This document shows positions 36,275 to 45,320 of a DNA stretch of 64,000 nt, piece after piece. The DNA comes from Longitalea luteola. GTDB taxonomy: Bacteria; Bacteroidota; Bacteroidia; Chitinophagales; Chitinophagaceae. The stretch is from contig NZ_JAFIQX010000002.1 of NCBI RefSeq assembly GCF_017356035.1, positions 310,001-374,000 on the forward strand, in the 5' to 3' direction. Below the pieces are notes generated by a model. That model searched no databases and was not told the DNA's origin. It was given only the letters and a program-made list of their open reading frames with translations. Numbering within the stretch: the first letter of the stretch is position 1; each line of letters starts with the position of its first letter. The position numbers were made by a program, and so were the translations under genes.

Positions 36275-37513
36275 ATGATACAATTTGAAAAATTCACGCT
36301 TTCGAATGGGTTACGGGTTATAGTACATGAAGATCATTCTACTCCGATGGCAGTTTTAAATGTGATGTACGATGTGGGTGCTAAAGATGAGGATCCAAAT
36401 AAAACGGGCTTTGCCCACCTGTTCGAGCACCTGATGTTCGGTGGCTCGGGAAATATCGACGATTTTGAAACGCCCCTGCAAATGGCGGGTGGCGAAAACA
36501 ATGCCTACACCAGCAACGATGTAACCAACTATTATATTCAGCTGCCGGCTGAAAACCTGGAAACAGCATTCTGGCTGGAAAGCGACCGCATGTTGTCGCT
36601 GGCGTTCAGTGAAAAAAGCCTGGAAGTGCAGCGCAAGGTGGTTATTGAAGAGTTTAAAGAGCACTATATTAACAAGCCCTACGGTGATGTATGGTTTAAG
36701 TTGCGGGAAATGGCATACAAGCAGCATCCTTACCGCTGGATGACCATCGGAAAAGAATTATCGCATATTGAAAATGCCAGCCTGCAGGATGTTAAGAATT
36801 TCTTTTTCAAACATTATCGCCCGGTAAATGCCATTTTGGTAGTGGCCGGCCACGTAAAAGGCGAACAGGTACGGCAACTGGCTGAAAAATGGTTTGGCGA
36901 TATTCCTGCCGGTGATAAATACATTCGTCAGATCCCCGATGAACCGGCACAAAAAGAAGCGCGCGTTATGGAAGTAAAAGCCAATGTGCCGCTCGATGCC
37001 ATTTATAAAGTATGGCATATGGATAACCGCCTCGATCATGGGTATTATGTAGCCGATCTCATAACTGAAGTGTTAGGCGGAGGTGGTTCTTCCCGCCTTT
37101 ACCAGCGCCTGGTAAAAGAAAAACAGCTGTTCAGCCAGATAGAATGCTACCATTTCGGAACGGTTGATAAAGGCCTGCTGGCTGTTGAAGGAAAGCTGGT
37201 AAAAGGTGTAAAGATGGAAGACGCCGAAAACGCCATAAACGAAGAAATTGAAAAACTGAAACAAGGCGGCATCACCGAAAAAGAGCTTACCAAAATAAAG
37301 AACAAAACCGAAGCAACCCTCGCCTTTGAAGATATGAGTGTGCTTACCAGGGCCAATAACCTGGCTTTTTATGAACTGTTGGGCGATGTGAACCTGTTCA
37401 ATGCCGACAGGGATAAATATTTTTCGGTAACCGGTGATGATATTTTGAAATACAGCCAGAAGATTTTCGATCCGAACAACAGCAGTACACTGAAATACTA
37501 TAGTGAGAATTAA
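36275..37513 (+). CDS. M16 family zinc metallopeptidase, catalytic subunit
   Basis: The 412-residue protein has the inverted zinc motif HLFEH (His48, Glu51, His52) with the distal Glu126 in VVIEEFKEHY, so it should be active. The second half-domain has GGGGSSRLYQRLVKEKQLF, the substrate-binding Arg/Tyr region of the family. There is no signal peptide, unlike many secreted M16 proteins. Its partner starts 30 bases downstream; in bacterial M16 pairs one subunit carries the zinc site and the other completes the chamber. It probably degrades short peptides or presequences in the cytoplasm. Confidence 0.93.
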   Translation: MIQFEKFTLSNGLRVIVHEDHSTPMAVLNVMYDVGAKDEDPNKTGFAHLFEHLMFGGSGNIDDFETPLQMAGGENNAYTSNDVTNYYIQLPAENLETAFWLESDRMLSLAFSEKSLEVQRKVVIEEFKEHYINKPYGDVWFKLREMAYKQHPYRWMTIGKELSHIENASLQDVKNFFFKHYRPVNAILVVAGHVKGEQVRQLAEKWFGDIPAGDKYIRQIPDEPAQKEARVMEVKANVPLDAIYKVWHMDNRLDHGYYVADLITEVLGGGGSSRLYQRLVKEKQLFSQIECYHFGTVDKGLLAVEGKLVKGVKMEDAENAINEEIEKLKQGGITEKELTKIKNKTEATLAFEDMSVLTRANNLAFYELLGDVNLFNADRDKYFSVTGDDILKYSQKIFDPNNSSTLKYYSEN

Positions 37514-37543
37514 TTGAAGATTAAAAGACGACTAAAAAGAATT

Positions 37544-38833
37544 ATGCTTAATAGAACTATCGCTCCAAAAATAATAGATCCGGTTGCATTCGATATACAT
37601 TTACCGGCCTGCAAAAAACATACGCTCACGAATGGTGTTGAAGTGTATGCCCTTGACCTGGGTAATGAAGATACGTTAATGGTGAACTGGGTTTTTTATG
37701 CCGGTAACTGGTGGGAAAAGAAAAAGGCAGTGGCTGCCGCTACCAATTTCTTAATTAAAAACGGCACCAGTAAGCGCAATGCTTTTGAAATAAACGAACA
37801 TTTTGAGTATTACGGCGCTTACCTTAACCGCACCTGTTATAATGAAACAGCAGAGCTTACCCTGCACACGTTAGGAAAACATATCAATGAGCTGTTGCCT
37901 GTGGTGGCGGAACTGGTGCAGGACTCGGTGTTTCCGCAGGAAGAAATGAACATTTATGTGCAGAACGCGCAGCAGCGGTTAAAAGTAAACCTGCAGAAAT
38001 GCGAGTTTGTGGCCGGCCGCCTCATCGATGCTTATTTGTTTGGCGAAAATCACCCCTACGGCAGGTATATGCAACTCGACGATTATGCAGCCGTACAGCG
38101 CGAAGATGCGGTGGATTTCTATAACAATTATTACAAACAGGGCCGCTGTGTCATTTTCGTGGCCGGAAAACTGCCTAAAGATATTATTGAAACGCTGGAA
38201 AAGCATTTTGGCAACCTGCCGTTGAAACCGCGTTCCACGAGTTTTGCCGCAACTGTACAGCATCCCATACAACCGGCTGCACAGAAAAAACATGAAATCC
38301 TGAACGATCCCAATGGGGTGCAAAGCGCTATTCGCATTGCCCGGCCTTTCCCCAACCGCCAGCATCCCGATTTTCAAAAAGTACTGGTGCTGAACAATGT
38401 GCTTGGCGGCTTTTTTGGTTCCCGCCTGATGGGGAATATCCGCGAGGAAAAAGGATATACGTATGGTATTTACAGTTACCTGTTGAATTTTACCAGCGAA
38501 AGCGGCTGGATGGTGAGCACCGAAGCAGGGCGCGATGTCACAGCAGATACTGTGAAGGAAATCTATTATGAAATGGAGCAGCTGCGCGAGGAGTTGATAG
38601 ACGACGAAGAACTGATGATGACGCGCAATTCGATGATCGGCAGCATCCTGGGCGATCTGGATGGGCCATTCCAGGTTATCGGACGCTGGAAAAATATGAT
38701 CCTCAACAATGTAGAGGAAGGCTATTTTGAGCGCGGACTGCAGATCATTAAGAACATAACGGCCAAAGAGCTGCAGGAGCTGGCGAATAAGTATTTGGTG
38801 AAGGAGGATTTTTATGAGTTAGTAGTAATCTAG
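37544..38833 (+). CDS. M16 family peptidase, non-catalytic partner subunit
   Basis: The 429-residue protein is an M16 homologue without the HxxEH motif: the equivalent region reads AAATNFLIKNGTSKRN. The substrate-binding motif of the second domain is kept (LGGFFGSRLMGNIREEKGYT). Such pairs form heterodimers in which this type of subunit contributes Arg/Tyr residues. A TTG at 37514 adds ten residues and touches the upstream stop; the ATG at 37544 (MLNRTIAPKII) is more likely. It is cotranscribed with the catalytic subunit. Confidence 0.9.
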   Translation: MLNRTIAPKIIDPVAFDIHLPACKKHTLTNGVEVYALDLGNEDTLMVNWVFYAGNWWEKKKAVAAATNFLIKNGTSKRNAFEINEHFEYYGAYLNRTCYNETAELTLHTLGKHINELLPVVAELVQDSVFPQEEMNIYVQNAQQRLKVNLQKCEFVAGRLIDAYLFGENHPYGRYMQLDDYAAVQREDAVDFYNNYYKQGRCVIFVAGKLPKDIIETLEKHFGNLPLKPRSTSFAATVQHPIQPAAQKKHEILNDPNGVQSAIRIARPFPNRQHPDFQKVLVLNNVLGGFFGSRLMGNIREEKGYTYGIYSYLLNFTSESGWMVSTEAGRDVTADTVKEIYYEMEQLREELIDDEELMMTRNSMIGSILGDLDGPFQVIGRWKNMILNNVEEGYFERGLQIIKNITAKELQELANKYLVKEDFYELVVI

Positions 38834-38860
38834 GTGATAATGCCTTAAGACAGATATTTC

Positions 38861-38984
38861 GAGATTTCGGGATTTTGAGATTGTGTGATTTGTCGGAATG
38901 GTTGAATCTGAGCAAATCTCAAAATCTCTGAACCTGCCTGCCGGCCTTGCTCCGCCGAAGCTTCGCGAAGGTGCAGCAGGCAGG
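38861..38984. repeat. Two inverted repeats after the M16 operon
   Basis: GATTTTGAGATT (near 38871) is complementary to AATCTCAAAATC (near 38916). CCTGCCTGC (38933-38941) pairs with GCAGGCAGG (38976-38984), with a CGAAGCTTCG palindrome in the loop. There is no T-tract, so it is not a classical terminator but could mark the 3' end of the message. Confidence 0.55.
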
Positions 38985-39068
38985 CCTCTAAATCAGAAAT
39001 TGTCATAGTTCCTTTGCGCAGCATCATTTTATCCACCGCACCTGATTTATCACAAAATCTCTATTCTG

Positions 39069-39416
39069 ATGAATTTTCTCATGCGTATCATTGTCACCTC
39101 CATTGTTGCATTTGGATTGTCGTATATTTTAAGTGGGGTGCAAATTGATGCGTTCACAACCGCCATCGTACTGGCGATCGTACTGGCCATCTTGAATGCC
39201 ATTGTTAAGCCTATACTTATTTTGATCACCTTTCCTATTACGGTTGTCACGTTAGGGCTTTTTCTATTTGTGATCAATGCCCTCATTATCTTACTGGCCG
39301 ATAAGTTCATCAAGGGCTTTCACGTTGACGGGTTCTGGTGGGCGCTGTTCTTCAGCCTGCTGCTGTCGATTGTTACCTCGCTGTTATATAAAGAAAAAAG
39401 GGATGAAAAAGAATAG
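39069..39416 (+). CDS. Phage holin family (4-TM, YvlD-like) membrane protein
   Basis: The 115-residue protein is almost wholly hydrophobic with four predicted spans (about 5-22, 30-47, 52-73, 88-108) and the conserved NAIVKPILILITFPITVVTLGLFLFVINALI block of the PF04020-type family, here split by position only. Members are annotated as phage holin family or YvlD but are chromosomal and not linked to phage here. The function is unknown, possibly envelope stress. It precedes the E1 dehydrogenase gene by 66 bases. Confidence 0.82.
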   Translation: MNFLMRIIVTSIVAFGLSYILSGVQIDAFTTAIVLAIVLAILNAIVKPILILITFPITVVTLGLFLFVINALIILLADKFIKGFHVDGFWWALFFSLLLSIVTSLLYKEKRDEKE

Positions 39417-39482
39417 ACGCCGCCCTCCACGGATATTCGATTTGCGTTAACTTCATGGTACACTATTTTATTACCGTATTGT

Positions 39483-41459
39483 ATGCACTTCGATAGCAAA
39501 GATTTGACGCACGACCAACTGGTTCATTTTTACAGGAGCCTGTTATTGCCCCGGATGATCGAAGAAAAAATGCTCGTGTTACTGCGGCAGGGAAAAATTT
39601 CAAAATGGTTTAGCGGAATAGGACAGGAAGCCATTGCCGTGGGCGTTACCCAGGCCCTGGATGAAGACGAGTGGATACTGCCCCTGCATCGGAACCTGGG
39701 TGTGTTTACCAGCCGGCATATGCCGCTGCATAAGCTGCTAATGCAATGGCAGGGCAATCAGAGCGGTTATAGTAAAGGGCGTGAACGCAGCTTTCACTTT
39801 GGCAATGCACAGCATCATATATGTGGCATGATCTCACACCTTGGTCCGCAGTTAGGGATTGCAGATGGTATAGCCCTCGCGCATAAACTACGCAAGGAAA
39901 ATAAAGTAGTGGTTGTGTTTACCGGCGAAGGCGGCACCAGTGAAGGCGATTTTCACGAAGCCGTGAATGTGGCCGCCGTATGGGACCTGCCTGTGATCTT
40001 TGTAATAGAAAATAACGGCTATGCGCTCAGCACACCGGTGCATGAGCAATACCGTTGTGAGGCGCTGGTTGAAAAAGCGCGCGGTTACGGCATTGACGGC
40101 GTAAAGATCGACGGTAATAATATCCTCAGCGTGTATGATACTATTAAGGGAGTAAAAAAATACTGCCTCGAAAACCACCGGCCGTACCTGGTTGAGTGTG
40201 CTACCTTTCGCATGCGTGGCCATGAAGAAGCCAGCGGCACCAAATACGTTCCCCAATATTTATTTGAAGTATGGGAGATGAAAGATCCCATCAAAAATTT
40301 TGAAAAGTTCCTGCTATCGAAACATGTACTTAGCCAGGAGGTGATGGATAGCATTCACCAGGATTTAAAAGATTATATTGATGTTGAGTGCACCATAGGG
40401 TTTAATGCCAAACCGATGATGGTTGATACAGGCAGGGAGTTGCAGGATGTATATGCACCGTCTGGCGTAGCGGTTCAAGAGCCGGTAGGTTCTGTTTCCA
40501 ACCATCGCTTTATTGATGCTATTAAAGACGGCTTGCGGCAGAGCATGCAGCGCCATGACGACCTCATCCTGATGGGGCAGGACATAGCCGAATACGGTGG
40601 CGTATTCAAGATCACCGAAGGTTTTTTAGATGAATTTGGTAAAGAGCGGGTGCGCAACACGCCCCTGTGCGAAAGCGCGATCATCGGCGCTTCGCTGGGC
40701 CTGAGCCTGCAGGGGTTCAGAAGCATGATAGAAATGCAGTTTGCCGATTTTGTAACAATGGGTTTCACGCAAATTGTTAATAACCTGGCAAAGATCCATT
40801 ACCGTTGGGGGCAGCCGGCCAATGTGGTCATACGAATGCCATGCGGCGCGGGGGTAGGGGCAGGGCCTTTCCATTCCCAAACCAATGAAGCCTGGTTTGT
40901 GCATACGCCGGGGTTAAAGGTGGTGTATCCATCAACGCCGGCCGATGCCAAAGGGCTGTTGATAGCGGCGATCAATGATCCTAATCCGGTGTTGTTCTTT
41001 GAGCATAAGGCCTTGTACCGAAGTGTGAGCGGAGATGTGCCTGACGGGTATTATGAAACGGAGATCGGCAAAGCGAGGCATGTACGTTCGGGTGACGATA
41101 TCAGTATTATCACGTATGGACAGGGGGTAATTTGGGCAGAAGAATATGCCGCTGCGCATCCTGAAATTTCGATAGACATTTTGGACCTGCGAACTTTGTT
41201 GCCGCTCGATTATGAAGCCATCAGGGCTGCGGTAAGCCGAACCGGCCGGGTGCTGGTACTACATGAGGATACGTTGACGGGCGGCATTGGCGGTGAGGTT
41301 GCTGCCTGGATAGGGGAACATTGTTTTGAGTTGCTCGATGCGCCGGTAGTACGCTGCGCTTCCCTCGATACGCCTGTTCCGTTCAACCTGGAGCTGGAAA
41401 ACAATTTCCTGGCGAAGTCGCGGTTGCCGGAAGCGGTGAAAAGGTTGCTAAGGTATTAA
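39483..41459 (+). CDS. Fused alpha-beta E1 component of a 2-oxoacid (branched-chain type) dehydrogenase
   Basis: The 658-residue protein joins both E1 subunits in one chain. Residues about 1-330 are the alpha part, with the thiamine-diphosphate motif from GEGGTSEGDFHEAVN to FVIENN. Residues about 345-658 are the beta part, with LMGQDIAEYGGVFKITEGF, RNTPLCESAIIGASLG, MPCGAGVGAGPFHSQTNEAW and the C-terminal transketolase fold (LDLRTLLPLDYEAI, HEDTLTGGIGGEV). It decarboxylates a 2-oxoacid and passes the acyl group to a lipoyl E2. Fused E1 of this kind is common in Bacteroidota. E2 and E3 are not adjacent. The substrate cannot be told from pyruvate or branched-chain acids with certainty. Confidence 0.93.
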   Translation: MHFDSKDLTHDQLVHFYRSLLLPRMIEEKMLVLLRQGKISKWFSGIGQEAIAVGVTQALDEDEWILPLHRNLGVFTSRHMPLHKLLMQWQGNQSGYSKGRERSFHFGNAQHHICGMISHLGPQLGIADGIALAHKLRKENKVVVVFTGEGGTSEGDFHEAVNVAAVWDLPVIFVIENNGYALSTPVHEQYRCEALVEKARGYGIDGVKIDGNNILSVYDTIKGVKKYCLENHRPYLVECATFRMRGHEEASGTKYVPQYLFEVWEMKDPIKNFEKFLLSKHVLSQEVMDSIHQDLKDYIDVECTIGFNAKPMMVDTGRELQDVYAPSGVAVQEPVGSVSNHRFIDAIKDGLRQSMQRHDDLILMGQDIAEYGGVFKITEGFLDEFGKERVRNTPLCESAIIGASLGLSLQGFRSMIEMQFADFVTMGFTQIVNNLAKIHYRWGQPANVVIRMPCGAGVGAGPFHSQTNEAWFVHTPGLKVVYPSTPADAKGLLIAAINDPNPVLFFEHKALYRSVSGDVPDGYYETEIGKARHVRSGDDISIITYGQGVIWAEEYAAAHPEISIDILDLRTLLPLDYEAIRAAVSRTGRVLVLHEDTLTGGIGGEVAAWIGEHCFELLDAPVVRCASLDTPVPFNLELENNFLAKSRLPEAVKRLLRY

Positions 41460-41560
41460 TAACAAATGGCTTGTATTGCCTTAATTATCAATGGGCTGTA
41501 GGGCGGTGAGGCATTTAGGATTCATGCCGAAATTTGTATCTTTATGAAAATTAGAAATAC

Positions 41561-42001
41561 GTGAGTGACGCAGCTACTATATTGCCACATTATACTTATG
41601 ATGATTGGATACATTGGGAAGGGAAGTGGGAGTTGATCAGAGGAATTGCAATTGCAATGAGCCCGGCCCCTGTGCCGAAACACCAAAGGATATCATCGAG
41701 TTTATCGAGAGTCTTCGGTGTGCCTTTGAGGGCTTGTAATAAATGTACAGATTACCAACCTTTAGATTACCGGGTAGCCGATGATATAATTTTGCAACCG
41801 GATTTTCTGATTGTTTGTGGCGAAATCACTAAACCGTATCTTGATTTTCCACCAGCCCTTATAGTTGAAATATTGTTACCAGCTACTGCCTTAAAAGACC
41901 GGCATACAAAATATGGAATCTATCAAAAGCAGGGCATCAAATTGCACGAGTTTTTCTTTCCGGAATGCACAGCACGCGTTGATTTTAAAGAGATCTGGTA
42001 A
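41561..42001 (+). CDS. Uma2 family (DUF820) protein with internal deletion
   Basis: The 146-residue product begins at GTG with ATILPHYTYDDWIHWEGKWEL, typical of Uma2 putative restriction-endonuclease-fold proteins, and keeps YQPLDYRVADDIILQPDFLI, the LIVEILLPATALKDRHTKYG block and the C-terminal FPECTARVDFKEIW. The family is normally about 185-195 residues. The segment between QKQGIK and the tail, which should hold the YYLI-type strand and the following beta region, is missing in frame (about 40-45 residues). The gene may therefore be inactive although it has no stop or frameshift. The fold and family are clear; activity is doubtful. Confidence 0.8.
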   Translation: MSDAATILPHYTYDDWIHWEGKWELIRGIAIAMSPAPVPKHQRISSSLSRVFGVPLRACNKCTDYQPLDYRVADDIILQPDFLIVCGEITKPYLDFPPALIVEILLPATALKDRHTKYGIYQKQGIKLHEFFFPECTARVDFKEIW

Positions 42002-42050
42002 CCGGTAACCCGAAATCACCCTGCCGAAAATAATAACCCTGGTTAGTAAT

Positions 42051-44126
42051 ATGCGTTTATTAGCAACTCTGATCCTTGTAGCGTTCAGTTGTAATATTCT
42101 TAAAGCACAACCGCTTCAAAAAACGGTTACCGATGCCTACCTGGTTAGCCGGATGGTGGAAAAGTTTCATATTCAGCCCCGCCCATTGGATGATGAAAGA
42201 TCAGATGCCATTTTTCGCGACCTGATGCAGTCTTTAGACGAACAACGTATATTCTTTACGCAGGATGATGTGAAGAAACTATCTGCTTACCGGCTGCAGC
42301 TCGACGATGAGATCAAAAACAAAAGATCGAACTTTCTTCACCTACTGATCACCACGTACAAACAGCGGCTCTTACAGGCAGATACCATGTTGGATAATAT
42401 TTGTAAAAAGCCGTTCAACTTCTCCCTCAAAGAAAAATATACAGTAGCAGAAGACACGACCTGCCCGGCGGATGTGCCGGCGATGCATGCAAAAATGCAG
42501 AAGCTGTTGAAGCTTACAGTACTGGCAGGTTTACTCGAATACGCTGAACTGACCGACCCGGCTAAACTGCCATCAAAAAAAACAATAGACAGCCTGGAAC
42601 CCGCTTTAAGAAAAAAAGCAGGAACAACAATTAAACGGTCGGTAAAAAGAGTGTTGCAAAGCCCGCAAGGGGTGGAATTTATCATAGGCAATTTATACTG
42701 CCAGGCCCTGGCAGCTACTTACGACCCGCATACCGCATATTTCTCTGCCGACGCCAAAGAGAATTTTGAAAGCCAGCTGGGCAAGAAGCCATTGGAATTT
42801 GGAGTAACGTTTAGCGAAGACGAAGACGGTCATGCACAGATCGATTACCTGAAGCCCGGCAGTTCAGCCTATCAAAGCGGCCGGTTAAATAAAGGCGACA
42901 AAATACAATCCATCCAATGGGAGCAAAAAGAACCGATTGATGTAGCGGATGCCGGGGTAGAAGAAGTAGAGCAGGCGCTGGCGGCAACGGGCGGTAGCAC
43001 GGTAAACATCACCGTTAAGAAAGCAGATGGAACCGTTCGCCAGGTAGCATTGCATAAAGAACGTTTAGATAAAGAGGAAGAAGAAGAGGAGGAAGAGAAA
43101 GTAAAAAGTTTTATGCTGCAGGGCGACCGTAAAATAGGGTTTATTTCCCTGCCCGCCTTTTATTCAGATTGGGAAGGTACACTGGGGATAAACGGATGTG
43201 CCAATGATGTGGCCAGGGAGATCATCAAGTTGAAGAAAGAAAATATTGAAGGACTGATTATTGACCTGCGATACAATGGCGGGGGATCTTTACAGGAAGC
43301 CATTGAATTGTCGGGGATATTTATAGATGCAGGTCCGGTTGCGCAGTTAAAGACCAAAGCCCCTAAAGCGCATACTTTAAAAGACGGTGTGCTGGGAACC
43401 ATTTACGATGGGCCATTGGTTCTGCTGGTGAACGGATTCAGCGCTTCGGCTTCCGAAATGGTGGCTGCTGTTATGCAGGATTATAACCGGGCTCTCATCG
43501 TAGGTTCACCAACCTATGGCAAAGCCACTTCCCAAATCGTATTACCCATTGATACCACCATTGATCTGCAAACGTACAATGGAAAAAGCACAGCGGCCAG
43601 TTATATAAAATTAACCACGTCGAAACTGTTTCGGGTAAACGGAACAACTGCGCAGGCACAGGGCGTGAAGCCCGATATCAGTTTGCCCGATCTCACGGAT
43701 GCAGCGCCTGAAAGAGAGGCCGATGAAAAATATGTGTTGCCGGCATCTGTAATAGAGCCTAACAAATATTATAAACCTTTGCCAGCATTGCCCGTAGCTG
43801 CGGCAGCAGCTGTGGCAAAAAAAGAAATGGCTGAGTCGGCTTACTTTAATTATGTTAACCGGTACATCGAGCAATCAAAAGCAGCAAAAGAGAAAAAAGA
43901 TCTTTCCCTGTCAATAGAGGAAGCCTGGCAAAAAAGGCGAGAGAAAGAACAAAAAGCAGCAGCGCTGCAGGAGCCCGATGCGCAGAAGCCGATTTACAAG
44001 GTAATTCCTACGGGGCAAAAGCAACGCGCGCATGATAGTGAGTTAGACGAAGAATGGACAGAAGACCTGTTAACAGATGCATATGTAAAAGTAGCCTTTC
44101 AGGTACTTGCCACTATGAAAAAGTAG
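42051..44126 (+). CDS. Carboxy-terminal processing peptidase (S41 family, Prc/Tsp-like)
   Basis: The 691-residue exported protease has a signal peptide (MRLLATLILVAFSCNILKAQ), an N-terminal helical domain, a PDZ domain (about 245-340; PLEFGVTFSED, YLKPGSSAYQSGRLNKGDKI), an acidic EEEEEEEE loop near 350 and the S41 catalytic domain with IIDLRYNGGGSLQEAIELSG, the Ser in GFSASASEM and the Lys in TYGKATSQ (Ser/Lys dyad). The C-terminal domain is helical and Lys/Glu-rich, as in Tsp. It would degrade or trim envelope proteins in the periplasm. The start is the ATG at 42051. The surface protein at 44160 follows after 33 bases and may be cotranscribed. Confidence 0.93.
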   Translation: MRLLATLILVAFSCNILKAQPLQKTVTDAYLVSRMVEKFHIQPRPLDDERSDAIFRDLMQSLDEQRIFFTQDDVKKLSAYRLQLDDEIKNKRSNFLHLLITTYKQRLLQADTMLDNICKKPFNFSLKEKYTVAEDTTCPADVPAMHAKMQKLLKLTVLAGLLEYAELTDPAKLPSKKTIDSLEPALRKKAGTTIKRSVKRVLQSPQGVEFIIGNLYCQALAATYDPHTAYFSADAKENFESQLGKKPLEFGVTFSEDEDGHAQIDYLKPGSSAYQSGRLNKGDKIQSIQWEQKEPIDVADAGVEEVEQALAATGGSTVNITVKKADGTVRQVALHKERLDKEEEEEEEEKVKSFMLQGDRKIGFISLPAFYSDWEGTLGINGCANDVAREIIKLKKENIEGLIIDLRYNGGGSLQEAIELSGIFIDAGPVAQLKTKAPKAHTLKDGVLGTIYDGPLVLLVNGFSASASEMVAAVMQDYNRALIVGSPTYGKATSQIVLPIDTTIDLQTYNGKSTAASYIKLTTSKLFRVNGTTAQAQGVKPDISLPDLTDAAPEREADEKYVLPASVIEPNKYYKPLPALPVAAAAAVAKKEMAESAYFNYVNRYIEQSKAAKEKKDLSLSIEEAWQKRREKEQKAAALQEPDAQKPIYKVIPTGQKQRAHDSELDEEWTEDLLTDAYVKVAFQVLATMKK

Positions 44127-44159
44127 TCAGTAACCAACAACCCTTAATACAACTTAGCT

Positions 44160-45209
44160 ATGAAAAAAAATGTACGCCGCTTTGTTCTTCTGCTTGTTTC
44201 TGTTATAAGTCTTGAATCAACGCAGGGGCAGGCCATTGAGCAGCCTGGCGAGTATATGACTGCTGTTAATAATGCCCGCGGTGGTATGGATGCCAAGTAT
44301 ATGCAATACCTGAGTGCAGCAGCGCATGGCCGCCGGGCACGGAAGGTAGAAAAATTGCGCGGCGAAGTGCTGGAAACTATCAATCAATGCAAATACAAAG
44401 CGACCGATCTGCCCAAATATAAAGGCGATAATACCTTACGCCAGGGAGCAATTGATTACATGACCTTATGTTACCGGGTATTCAATGAAGATTATAAGAA
44501 GATCGTTGATATGGAAGAGGTAGCCGAACAATCATACGATGCCATGTCAGCTTATTTATTGTTGCAGGAGAAGGTATCGGAAAAACTAGCCGAAGCTTCT
44601 GCCAAAATGCATAAAACAGCTATGGATTTTGCGGCGAAGTACCATGTACAAATCGATAGCACTAAAGATGCGCTTGATAACAAACTGGAGATAGCAGGCA
44701 AGTTGAACGATTATGTAAATGAAGTGTTCCTTATTTTCTTCAAATGCAACTGGCAGGATAACCTGATGGTCGCTGCCATGAACAATAAAAAAGTGAATGA
44801 TGTAGAGCAGGCGCGCAGCGCTTTGTTGCGCTTTGCCAATGAAGGTTTGAAAGGCCTTGATACCCTTAAGACATTTAACAATGATCCCAGTTTGGCCAAT
44901 ACCTGCCGGGAAGTATTGAAGTATTACAAGAAAATGGCTGAGACCGATGTGCCCAGGCTCACTGATTTTTATTTGAAGGAAGAGAACTTCAATAAAGCAA
45001 AGAAGTCATTTGAATCAAAACCGGCCGGTAGCCGTACGCAGCAGGACGTTGATGCATACAACAAAGCGGTTAATGAATACAATGATGGCATCAATGCCTT
45101 CAACAAAACCAATAATGCGGTGAACAAAGAGCGTACGCAGATGATGAACAGCTGGGAAAATGCCCAGAAGAAGTTCCAGGATACGCATATGCCGTATTAT
45201 AAGAAGTAG
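44160..45209 (+). CDS. Exported helical protein, possibly LIC11966-type surface protein
   Basis: The 349-residue protein has a signal peptide (about 1-24, ending TQG/QA). The mature chain is mostly alpha-helical and highly charged, with YMQYLSAAAHGRRARKVEKLR near the N-terminus and Asn/Lys-rich coiled-coil-like helices at the end (AYNKAVNEYNDGINAFNK). It resembles proteins annotated as LIC11966 family surface proteins, but that name is from memory and weak. The function is unknown. It lies 33 bases after the S41 protease gene, which could mean a shared envelope role. Confidence 0.65.
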   Translation: MKKNVRRFVLLLVSVISLESTQGQAIEQPGEYMTAVNNARGGMDAKYMQYLSAAAHGRRARKVEKLRGEVLETINQCKYKATDLPKYKGDNTLRQGAIDYMTLCYRVFNEDYKKIVDMEEVAEQSYDAMSAYLLLQEKVSEKLAEASAKMHKTAMDFAAKYHVQIDSTKDALDNKLEIAGKLNDYVNEVFLIFFKCNWQDNLMVAAMNNKKVNDVEQARSALLRFANEGLKGLDTLKTFNNDPSLANTCREVLKYYKKMAETDVPRLTDFYLKEENFNKAKKSFESKPAGSRTQQDVDAYNKAVNEYNDGINAFNKTNNAVNKERTQMMNSWENAQKKFQDTHMPYYKK

Positions 45210-45280
45210 GGATGTTTGCGGTTGTAAGAAACGCATTTACTTAAGTCGGGTCTACGTTTTCTTAGGAATGTGATGTAAGA

Positions 45281-45320
45281 AGTAGGAAGTAAGAAGTTTG
45301 AGGAATTTTTGCTTCCTACT
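45281..45320. other. Hairpin between convergent genes
   Basis: AGTAGGAAG (45281-45289) is complementary to CTTCCTACT (45312-45320), which overlaps the acylase stop codon. The loop is about 22 nt and no T-tract follows on either strand. It may serve as a weak 3' end signal for both genes. Confidence 0.35.

Noticed and set aside
39069-39416. Prophage holin
   Set aside because: The family name is misleading; no phage gene is nearby and the neighbours are metabolic.
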